A DNA stretch of 64,000 nt, from positions 3,968,001 to 4,032,000 of the forward strand of contig OZ241900.1 in the NCBI GenBank assembly GCA_965203615.1, in the 5' to 3' direction. This DNA comes from VXNE01 sp965203615 (GTDB lineage Bacteria; Pseudomonadota; Gammaproteobacteria; Pseudomonadales; Azotimanducaceae). The notes under the pieces were generated by a model. That model searched no databases. It was not told the origin of the DNA and saw nothing but the letters and a program-made list of their open reading frames with translations. This document shows positions 25,153-32,493 of the stretch, piece by piece. How positions within the stretch are numbered: position 1 is the first letter of the stretch; every line of letters starts with the position of its first letter. Both the position numbers and the translations under genes were made by a program.

Positions 25153-25911
25153 ATGTCCTTGAATCAATTGCGGCGGGACGGGATCAGCGGCCCGCACGAA
25201 CTGGCGGACAAGTCGGGACTCGACGCGGCATGCGAAGTGGTTCTGGAACTCAAGGCCCTGCAGCGCCAGCAGAGGAGGGTGGCGAGCATCACGGGCATCC
25301 CGAACGATGCCCCGAACCCCATGATAGACAGGCACATGGATGTGGAGGCCCTCAGGAACCTCTACTTCGACGACAACCTGCAGGCGGCGCTCGCGGAGCA
25401 CTTCGGCAACGGTCTTTTCATCTGGCGGACCAACTTCTTCGTCAAGAGCGACGGCACCGGGCAGAACAAGTGGCATCACGACCGGCACTTCGAAAACGGC
25501 AATGCGCCGCTCAATCTCTTCGATACCCGCAATCACTATTCCATCACGATCGCGCTGACCGACATCGACCTGGATGCGGGTCGGATCGAGTATGTGAAGG
25601 GATCGCACCTGCCGATCGACGGGTGGGACCGGGACATTCCCCGGCACATCGAGGAAGTCCCAGAAGTCGTCCAGGACCGGGTCACCGCCTTGCCGCTCAA
25701 ACGGGGCCAGTTCGTTCTGTTTCACGGCCAGTTGCTGCATCGCAGCCTGGCGTTCGGCCAGGGCGAAAGAAGGATCTCGATGGCGGCGCGGGTCCTGCGG
25801 GTCGGGACGCAGATTCCGGACTATGGCGTGCCGAATCCGGCGGGCGGGGCGCATTCCGCCGCGGAGCCTGTCGCCGAGTTTCGGAGATCCGGGATACTGC
25901 CTCTCAACTGA
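25153..25911 (+). CDS. Phytanoyl-CoA dioxygenase (PhyH) family protein
   Basis: The protein is 252 residues long from the ATG at 25153, which has a GGAGG eight bases upstream; the frame is open to 24964 but the sequence there is not conserved. It has KWHHDRHFENGN (H-x-D iron ligands), LLHRSLAFGQGERRISMAAR (distal His and 2-oxoglutarate Arg), and SHLPIDGWDRDIPRH. It is the shorter paralogue of the protein at 21-974. A Gfo/Idh dehydrogenase follows 37 bases later, probably in the same transcript, suggesting successive oxidation steps. Confidence 0.87.
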   Translation: MSLNQLRRDGISGPHELADKSGLDAACEVVLELKALQRQQRRVASITGIPNDAPNPMIDRHMDVEALRNLYFDDNLQAALAEHFGNGLFIWRTNFFVKSDGTGQNKWHHDRHFENGNAPLNLFDTRNHYSITIALTDIDLDAGRIEYVKGSHLPIDGWDRDIPRHIEEVPEVVQDRVTALPLKRGQFVLFHGQLLHRSLAFGQGERRISMAARVLRVGTQIPDYGVPNPAGGAHSAAEPVAEFRRSGILPLN

Positions 25912-25948
25912 ATCAACGCATCCGAAATTGGCGAGTGAGAGGTAACAG

Positions 25949-27160
25949 GTGGGTGTTGCGAAGATTGCGCTGGTAGGTTGCGGGAACCCGGCACGGCGCT
26001 GGCACCTCCCGACCCTCGCCGAACTGGCGAAGCGGGGGGCGATCGAGTTCGTCGCCCTGTGTGACCTGGACGAGACGCTCGCCGCCGAGAGCGGCAGCAA
26101 ATACGGTGTTCCCCACTACACCGATATCGACCAGATGCTCGACCGCCACAAGGACATCATGGCGGTGGACGTCGTGACGGGCGATCCGACGCACCATGTG
26201 CTGGCCAGGCGGATCGCCGAGCGCGGCAGGCATGTCATGGTGGAAAAGCCGATGGCGATGACGCGTTACTGCTGCGACGTGATCGTCGACGCGTGCCGCG
26301 ACAACGGCGTGCATTTCGAGGTGGCGGAGAACTACTTCCGCATGCCGAAGCAGCGGGCGATCGTCAATCTCATCCGGGAAGGCGTCCTGGGCGAGATCGT
26401 GCGCGTGTATTACGTCGAGGAGAAGGCGCGGAACCCGTTCGAGCCGACAGCGACGCATCGGGGCCTGACGCGCCCCCTGTCGAAGTTCGGCAACTCCTCG
26501 GGCATGTGCATGGACATGGGCGCGCACCGGTTGTCGCAGTTGCGCCTTTTCGCCCAGAGTGAGCCGAGGCAGATCTCGGGCACGATCAGGCGGTACCGGT
26601 CGGACCCCGAGATCGTTCACGAGGACTGGGCGCACGCCATGATCGATTTCGAGTCGGGGGCGACGGGCGTCTACGAGACGTCGCGCCTGGGCGAATCGCT
26701 GCACTACTACCAGGTCACGGGTACGAAAGGCAGCATTTGCGACGATGACTGGAGAGGTCGCCGGATACCGTTGCGCCTGCAAGCGGCCGACGGGATGAAG
26801 GATGTCGCGGTCGAGTTCGAGCATCATCGGGTGGACGGCGTGGACGTCCTTTCCAGGATCGTCGCGCATACGGACCCCGAGATCGTCTACGTCAATCCGT
26901 TCCGGGAGTACGCCATCGACGACTGGTGCGTCGGTCATGCCGACGAGATCATGAGCCTCGCCAACGCGGCGCTGAACGACGATCCGCCGGAATACGGCGT
27001 CGCGGGACGAAAGGACGTGGAGATGGCGATGGCGATCTACGAGTCCTCGCTTACCGGCACGGCGCCGGTCAAACTTCCGATCGAGGGCATGACCTCCTAC
27101 GAACGGATGCTGCACCAGGACTACCAGGCGCGGTTCGGCCGCGCCTACGACGCAGCCTGA
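25949..27160 (+). CDS. Gfo/Idh/MocA family oxidoreductase
   Basis: A 403-aa NAD(P)-dependent dehydrogenase starting at GTG 25949, with GAGAGG upstream. The Rossmann fold is seen in KIALVGCGNPARRWHLPTL and VALCDLDETLA; the catalytic EKP lysine is in VMVEKPMAMTRY. The central HRGLTRPLSKFGNSSGMCMDMGAHRL part holds the conserved GxxxDxGxH-like segment of the substrate domain. These enzymes oxidise sugars, inositols or sugar acids. It follows the PhyH gene and fits the acid-sugar theme of the minus-strand cluster. Confidence 0.88.
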   Translation: MGVAKIALVGCGNPARRWHLPTLAELAKRGAIEFVALCDLDETLAAESGSKYGVPHYTDIDQMLDRHKDIMAVDVVTGDPTHHVLARRIAERGRHVMVEKPMAMTRYCCDVIVDACRDNGVHFEVAENYFRMPKQRAIVNLIREGVLGEIVRVYYVEEKARNPFEPTATHRGLTRPLSKFGNSSGMCMDMGAHRLSQLRLFAQSEPRQISGTIRRYRSDPEIVHEDWAHAMIDFESGATGVYETSRLGESLHYYQVTGTKGSICDDDWRGRRIPLRLQAADGMKDVAVEFEHHRVDGVDVLSRIVAHTDPEIVYVNPFREYAIDDWCVGHADEIMSLANAALNDDPPEYGVAGRKDVEMAMAIYESSLTGTAPVKLPIEGMTSYERMLHQDYQARFGRAYDAA

Positions 27161-27175
27161 CTGCCCGGAGCAGTC
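27159..27175 (+). terminator. Hairpin after Gfo/Idh gene
   Basis: GACTGC (27159-27164) and GCAGTC (27170-27175) form a perfect 6-bp stem with loop CCGGA, starting in the stop codon. There is no T run after it, so function as a terminator is only suggested. Confidence 0.35.
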
Positions 27176-27304
27176 GTGGCACGCAACCGGCTGTCGGCAG
27201 TGCTGCGGCGCTGCTGCTGTCGGAAACAGGCGGCCAGTCTCAAGAGTGTTGGAAGATGACCAGTGCAGGTCGCCCCAATCTGATGCAACGAGGAACGGAA
27301 TCCG

Positions 27305-27703
27305 ATGGCTGAAATGACCGGGCGCTGTCTATGCGGCGCCGTAACGTACACGGCCCAGGACGTGGAACAGGAATTCAAGGCATGCCACTGCGGCATGTGC
27401 CGGCGTTGGTCCGGAGGCCCCGCGTTCGCGGTCCACGCGGGCAGCGTGGAGTTCCGGGGCGAGGAGAACATCCGCCGATACGATTCGTCCCCGTGGGCGG
27501 AGCGGGGTTTCTGCGCGCGGTGCGGCAGCAACCTTTTCTATCGATTGAAGCCCGGGGGCACGCCGATCCTCTGGTTGGGCACCCTCGACGACCAGGCCGG
27601 TTGCCGGCTCGTCGGCGAGATCTACGTCGATGCCAAACCCGGGGGCTATGACCTTGCGGGCGACCATCCGCGACTCACGGAAACCGATTTGCAGAACTCG
27701 TAA
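27305..27703 (+). CDS. GFA family (Mss4-fold) zinc protein
   Basis: At 132 residues this matches the GFA (glutathione-dependent formaldehyde-activating enzyme) family of small zinc proteins. Cysteine pairs are seen in GRCLCGAVTYTA, ACHCGMCRRWSGG and FCARCGSNLFYRL. Most members are not proven formaldehyde enzymes. A weak hairpin (GCCCGT 27707-27712 with ACGGGC 27721-27726) follows its stop. It is flanked by Gfo/Idh and a PhyH remnant. Confidence 0.88.
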   Translation: MAEMTGRCLCGAVTYTAQDVEQEFKACHCGMCRRWSGGPAFAVHAGSVEFRGEENIRRYDSSPWAERGFCARCGSNLFYRLKPGGTPILWLGTLDDQAGCRLVGEIYVDAKPGGYDLAGDHPRLTETDLQNS

Positions 27704-27756
27704 AAGGCCCGTACCCCGAGACGGGCGATGCAAAGTGCCCGGCGCGACCTTAGACT

Positions 27757-28203
27757 GTGTCCATGGACCCCGCATGCCTCGGCCATCGCCTCACGCCGGG
27801 TGAGCGCGGGGAGTTTGACGAGCGTGGCTGCTTCGTCGTCAGGAACGCGCTGCCGCCGGACCTGGTCGCCCGGCTGGAGGATGAGGCCGATCGGCTGGAC
27901 GCGGAGAATCGCCCCGCGGGTGACACGCGCCCGATCAACCATATCGACTGCATCGGCTACGACGACGCGTTTCTCGAACTCCTCGAGTGGCCGAAGACCA
28001 TCGCCAGCTACAGCTACCGTTGGCTGCGTCCCCGGGACGACATGACGGTGGATCGCTACCTGGCCGATGCGGACCCCATTCGGCGACAGCTCCTGGGCGC
28101 CAGTCCGACCGGCGGCTTCGGATATACGTCGCCGAGCGAGGAAGACATCCCCTTGAGGTCCTGGCTCGTCGAGCACCTGGGCGAGAAATCGGTCGTGCCT
28201 TGA
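27757..28203 (+). pseudogene. PhyH family remnant with internal in-frame deletion
   Basis: The 148-codon frame begins like a PhyH protein (LTPGERGEFDERGCFVVRNALPPDL, then HIDCIGYDDAFLELLEWPKT) and ends like the C-terminus of the same family (YRWLRPRDDMTVDRYL, RRQLLGASPTGGFGYTSP). The middle that should carry the H-x-D and distal His iron ligands is missing. The two parts join near residue 83, about base 28005. The reading frame is intact, so a short protein may be made, but it cannot be an active oxygenase of this family. The comparison rests on my memory of the family. Confidence 0.6.
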
Positions 28204-28315
28204 TAAGGGCAATGCACCGGATCTCCCGGTCCCGATGAGTTCTGCTTTGCCCTTGGGCGCTGATTGCATCGCAAACGGGCATAATTCGTGGATCGCGTCA
28301 TCGGGAGTAATGGTC

Positions 28316-30841
28316 ATGATGAAGCGTTCCCTTGCCGGCGGTTGCGCGCTGGCGTTGTTCGCGATTCCCGTGACCGGACAGGAAACGGAAACCGCGCAGG
28401 AAGCCGGGCGGAGCATCGAGGAGGTCGTGGTCGTCGGCAGCCGGGCACGCCTGGAGAGCCGGGCGGACGAGTTGCCGGTGCCGGTCGACGTACAACACGG
28501 TCTCGACCTGGAACACACGGGCGAGATCGACCTCGGCGCCGCGCTCACGAAGCTGGCGCCCTCGTTCAATTACACGCGCCTTTCCGTGGGTGACGGCTCC
28601 CTCCTGAATGCCGCCACGCTGCGGGGCCTGGCGCCGGACCAGACGCTTGTGCTCGTCAACGGCAAGCGCCGTCACAACATGGCGTGGGTTCGCGTATTGG
28701 ACGGCGTGATCGGCTATGGCACCGGCGGTACCGACCTGCGCGCCATCCCTTACGCCGCAGTGGCCCGCGTCGAGGTGCTGCGCGACGGGGCTGCGGCGCA
28801 ATACGGCTCCGATGCGATCGCGGGCGTCATCAACCTGGCGCTGAAGGAGGACACCGGAGGCGAACTCGTCGTCCACGGCGGTGGCACCGGGGGCGCGGGA
28901 GGCACGCGGTTCGGCGTGTCGTTCAACGGCGGCGTGTCCCTCGGGGCCGACGGTTTCCTGAACGTCACCGCCGAGTGGTATGACAGCGATGCCATCCGGC
29001 GCAACGGCGGCAACGGCGGTCACGACCCGAACTACCAGGACGAACTCATCACCACCAGCTCACCGTCTCACGGCGGGCAGTTGCTGTTCGTGAACGCAGC
29101 CTTGCCCGTCGGCGATGCGGCGGAACTCTATGTCTTCGGCGGCGCGTCGAGACGCGAAGGGCGTTCCAGCGGTGCCTACCGGTTTCGGTACAACTATTGG
29201 CAAGGCGTTGAAACCGGCGACGCGACCTGGGACTTCGTCGTGCCGAACTTCATCAACTTCCACGAACGCAATACGCACCCCGTGTATCCCGACGGTTTCC
29301 TCCCCTACGAGGAGTCGGAGATCAGCGACATTTCGGTCGCGGCCGGTTGGCGCGGTCCGTGGCGAGAATGGGAACTCGACCTGAGTGCCGCGTACGGCCG
29401 GAACAATTTCGACTTCGCGGCCTCCGACACGATCAACGCGTCGATCGGCGCCGACTATCTTGAGCGCAATCCGGGCGCGAGCGTTGCTGACATCATCGCC
29501 AACGCGGGACCGCGCTCCGGCGATAGCGGCGGCATCGAGTTGGACCAGCTCACACTCAACCTGGATCTGCGCCGCACATTTGAAGTGACCGCGGTTGCGG
29601 TCGGCCTCGAGCGCCGGGCGGAAAGCTACGGTCAGAAAGCTGGCGACGAGGCCGCGTGGTCCTGCGGGCTGCCGCACGTATCCAGTTTCGGCGCTTTCGC
29701 CGTGGGCCCGGACGGCTCTCCGATCGAAGGCGTGGTTGCTGCCTGCGGGTTTCAGGGCTACCCCGGCTACAGCCCGCTCAACGCCCGATTGAGCGAGGAC
29801 GACCGGCAGAGCTGGGCCGCGTACTGGGAGTTGGAAGTCCGGCCCGGCGACGCCTTTTACCTCGGCGCCGCGCTTCGGTCGGAAAACTACAGCGATGCCG
29901 GCGCCAAGACCACCGGCAAACTCGCCGCAAGGCTCGAGTTGACCGATACGATTGCCCTGCGCGGCGCGGTCTCGACGGGATTCCGGGCGCCGAGCCTTTC
30001 GCAGCGCCGCTTCAACTCGATCCTGTTCGTGGGAAGCGACGAGGGTCTGACCACGACGTTTTCCGCCAACGAGGGCCACCCGATCGCCCGGGCTTTCGGA
30101 GTCGAGGCGCTGCGGCACGAGACTTCAAGGAACTGGAGTGCCGGCGTCGTGGGCCGATGGCCGGAGTACAACATCAGGATCACGGCGGACGTCTACAGTA
30201 CGGATATCGGGGATCGCGTAGTGCGTTCCCAGGGGATCGGTTGCGCTGGCATTGCCGCCTGCGACGCCGAGCAGGCGGGCACTGCCGCATTCTTTTTCAA
30301 CGGCGTCGACACCCGTACCCGGGGTTTCGACGTCTCCGCGTCGTGGGGCTTGCCCGCCGCTGGCGGCTACCTGTGGGTTTCCGCAAACGGTCATTCCAAC
30401 AAGACCGAGATCACGGACGAGAATCTCCCCGCAGCCGCGCCGGAGGGATTGAGTTTTGGAGATTACTTTGGCGGCTGGGGGGCGGATCTGCTCGAACATG
30501 GACAGCCCCGCACGCAAGCGAACCTCAGCGCGGACTGGCGGCATGACACCTGGGGCGCGCTGCTGCGCATGAATCACTTCGGCGAGACAACCCAGCATCC
30601 GCTGGACACTGGCATGGTGACCGTGGAACCCGCCAGCACCCTCGACGTGGAATCATGGTTCGAACGGGGGGCCTTCCAGGCAGCGTTTGGCGTCAACAAC
30701 CTGTTTGACGAGTTGCCCACCGAACTCGACAAGACGCATTTGTCGAACATTCTCTGGGGCATACGCTATCCGACGGATACCCCCTACGGACTGGCTGGCC
30801 GGTTCGCCTATCTGCGGTTGACCTACGGATTCGGCTTGTAA
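28316..30841 (+). CDS. TonB-dependent receptor
   Basis: About 841 residues from the ATG at 28316, which has GGGAG eight bases upstream and gives a signal peptide (RSLAGGCALALFAIPVTGQ); the frame extends to 28235. The plug follows EEVVVVGSRARL and includes TLRGLAPDQTLVLVNGKRRH and EVLRDGAAAQYGSDAIAGVI, a strong plug signature. The C-terminus ends in FAYLRLTYGFGL, typical of barrel insertion. It is a different subfamily from the other three receptors here. The substrate is unknown; its position after PhyH and Gfo/Idh genes suggests uptake of an organic compound. Confidence 0.92.
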   Translation: MMKRSLAGGCALALFAIPVTGQETETAQEAGRSIEEVVVVGSRARLESRADELPVPVDVQHGLDLEHTGEIDLGAALTKLAPSFNYTRLSVGDGSLLNAATLRGLAPDQTLVLVNGKRRHNMAWVRVLDGVIGYGTGGTDLRAIPYAAVARVEVLRDGAAAQYGSDAIAGVINLALKEDTGGELVVHGGGTGGAGGTRFGVSFNGGVSLGADGFLNVTAEWYDSDAIRRNGGNGGHDPNYQDELITTSSPSHGGQLLFVNAALPVGDAAELYVFGGASRREGRSSGAYRFRYNYWQGVETGDATWDFVVPNFINFHERNTHPVYPDGFLPYEESEISDISVAAGWRGPWREWELDLSAAYGRNNFDFAASDTINASIGADYLERNPGASVADIIANAGPRSGDSGGIELDQLTLNLDLRRTFEVTAVAVGLERRAESYGQKAGDEAAWSCGLPHVSSFGAFAVGPDGSPIEGVVAACGFQGYPGYSPLNARLSEDDRQSWAAYWELEVRPGDAFYLGAALRSENYSDAGAKTTGKLAARLELTDTIALRGAVSTGFRAPSLSQRRFNSILFVGSDEGLTTTFSANEGHPIARAFGVEALRHETSRNWSAGVVGRWPEYNIRITADVYSTDIGDRVVRSQGIGCAGIAACDAEQAGTAAFFFNGVDTRTRGFDVSASWGLPAAGGYLWVSANGHSNKTEITDENLPAAAPEGLSFGDYFGGWGADLLEHGQPRTQANLSADWRHDTWGALLRMNHFGETTQHPLDTGMVTVEPASTLDVESWFERGAFQAAFGVNNLFDELPTELDKTHLSNILWGIRYPTDTPYGLAGRFAYLRLTYGFGL

Positions 30842-30878
30842 CCGGTCAACCCCGGCCCGGCGGTGCGTTGATCGGCCA

Positions 30879-31271
30879 CTACGGCACGATAATCGTGCAT
30901 TCGGGGCCGGGCGCGCGGGCGAGTCGCGTATCGAGGGTGGCAAGCGGGCAGTCGAGGGCTTCAGCCAGTGCTACGTACCAGGCGTCGTAACTGGTCAAGT
31001 TGTTTCTCAGCTCCCATACCCGTCCAGCGAAAGGTGCGAACGGGACCAAATCCAGGTCGAGTTGTAGCAGATCCCGGTGAGAAAGGGTGGCTTCCAGCGA
31101 GGAGACTTCATCTGCACGTTCGAGGCGACGCAGAATGTTGCTTGCTTCGACCAGCGCGAGTTCGGGCGCCGCGAGAGACTCCTGGGCCATCGTCATTTCG
31201 GCCCACTGCCCCTCGCGTCCGGAGTCGACCAGGGCGGCAACAATGACCGACGCGTCAACGACTATTGTCAC
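30879..31271 (-). CDS. PIN-domain ribonuclease toxin (VapC/FitB-like)
   Basis: About 130 residues. The start is the GTG at 31271, overlapping the antitoxin stop (GTGA); the upstream open frame lies inside the antitoxin gene. PIN acidic residues are visible in VVDASVIVAAL (first Asp), ELALVEASNIL (Glu), TSYDAWYVALAEAL (Asp) and LATLDTRLAR (Asp), so the active site looks complete. It should cleave RNA when free of its antitoxin. The pair lies between a TonB receptor and a short-chain dehydrogenase gene. Confidence 0.9.
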   Translation of the reverse strand: MTIVVDASVIVAALVDSGREGQWAEMTMAQESLAAPELALVEASNILRRLERADEVSSLEATLSHRDLLQLDLDLVPFAPFAGRVWELRNNLTSYDAWYVALAEALDCPLATLDTRLARAPGPECTIIVP

Positions 31272-31504
31272 GCGCGGTCGGCATCCCGCGCGCGGAGTAT
31301 TGTGGCTGGCAGGATCCTGGTTCCCGCTGACTCCTTGCGGCTGCGAACTGCCTGCAACCAACTGCCCAACGCGGGCCGAGAGGCGATTCGCTCCAGTTCG
31401 CCTCGCAGGAACTCCTGCATGGACTGGTGTTGCAATGCGGCGCGTGCGGCAAGTTCGTCACGCACTTCGTCGGGAACGTCACGTATGGTGATCTGTACGG
31501 CCAT
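31268..31504 (-). CDS. FitA/VapB-like antitoxin (ribbon-helix-helix)
   Basis: A 78-aa protein beginning AVQITIRDVPDEVRDELAARAALQHQSMQEFLRGELERIA, the FitA-like ribbon-helix-helix that binds its own promoter. The C-terminal LPATILRARDADRA would insert into the PIN toxin. Its TGA overlaps the toxin GTG by 2 bases of a GTGA junction. Confidence 0.88.
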   Translation of the reverse strand: MAVQITIRDVPDEVRDELAARAALQHQSMQEFLRGELERIASRPALGSWLQAVRSRKESAGTRILPATILRARDADRA

Positions 31505-31615
31505 GAAGGCAATTTGCCATCATCAGCATCATTATGCAATCAAAAGGAATCGACCTGCAGCGGGATGGGAGAGACGGCCTTGTCGCTGGCGGATCATCCG
31601 GCGGTGGTTTCGACC

Positions 31616-32404
31616 CTACTGCGCCGCCAGGCGTGCCTTGAGCCGGCGCATCCCGCGCAGCCAGCGGTCGTAGTCGTTCGCCTTGCGCTGGAAGTAGATC
31701 GCGACCTCCGGGTGGGGCAGCACCAGGAACCGCTCCTCGCCGATGGCCTCGATGCACGCTTCGGCGACCTCGTCGGGTTCCAGCACGCCGTCGAGCAGGG
31801 CCGGGTGCGACCCGTCTTCGTTGATCGATTGACCCCCGGCGATATTCGTGTTCACCGCTTGCGGGCAGAGGACCGATACGCGGATACCGTCGTCGTAGTG
31901 GTTGATGGCGATCCACTCGGCCAGCGCCACCGCCGCGTGCTTTGAGACGGCATAGGCGGCGGATTCCATCTGGGTCAGCAACCCGGCCGCGGAAGCCGTA
32001 TTCAGCAAGTACCCGCCCCCGCGCCGGACCATGCCCGGCAACGCCGCGCGCGCCGCCGCCAGGTGCGAGAAGGTATGCACCCGCATCAGTTGCTCCCACT
32101 CCACCGTCGGGAGCTCGAGTCCGCTGGGAAGTTCGTAGCCCGCATTTGACACCAGGAGGTCGATGCCGCCAAGGGAGCGCTCGGTTTCTTCGATCAGTGC
32201 ATTGACGGCAGCTTCGTCGCTCACGTCCAGGATGGCAGTTGAGCCGACACCGCCGAGGCTGAGCGCGGTCTCCCGGGCGGTTTCTCCGTTCATGTCGGCG
32301 CATACGACGGCGCTTGCACCTTCTCGCGCCAACCGTTCCGCCAGGGCGCGCCCTATGCCGGATCCCGCACCCGTCACCAAGGCGATCTTGTCCCGTACGT
32401 TCAT
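31616..32404 (-). CDS. Short-chain dehydrogenase/reductase (SDR)
   Basis: This 262-aa classical SDR has the NAD(P) motif ALVTGAGSGIGRALAERLA, the NAG segment LLVSNAGYELP, catalytic Ser around LLNTASAAGL, and Y-x3-K in AAYAVSKHAAV. The following VSVLCPQAVNTN is typical of the cofactor loop. It is divergent from the TonB receptor at 32494, with 89 bases between the starts. Substrate unknown. Confidence 0.9.
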   Translation of the reverse strand: MNVRDKIALVTGAGSGIGRALAERLAREGASAVVCADMNGETARETALSLGGVGSTAILDVSDEAAVNALIEETERSLGGIDLLVSNAGYELPSGLELPTVEWEQLMRVHTFSHLAAARAALPGMVRRGGGYLLNTASAAGLLTQMESAAYAVSKHAAVALAEWIAINHYDDGIRVSVLCPQAVNTNIAGGQSINEDGSHPALLDGVLEPDEVAEACIEAIGEERFLVLPHPEVAIYFQRKANDYDRWLRGMRRLKARLAAQ

Positions 32405-32493
32405 CTCTATTTTCCTTGGGGATTAGCCATGCCTGTAACAATTTTGTCATGTGCCGGGCGTAGAGTAATTCGATTAATTTCCTGGAGATTCAT

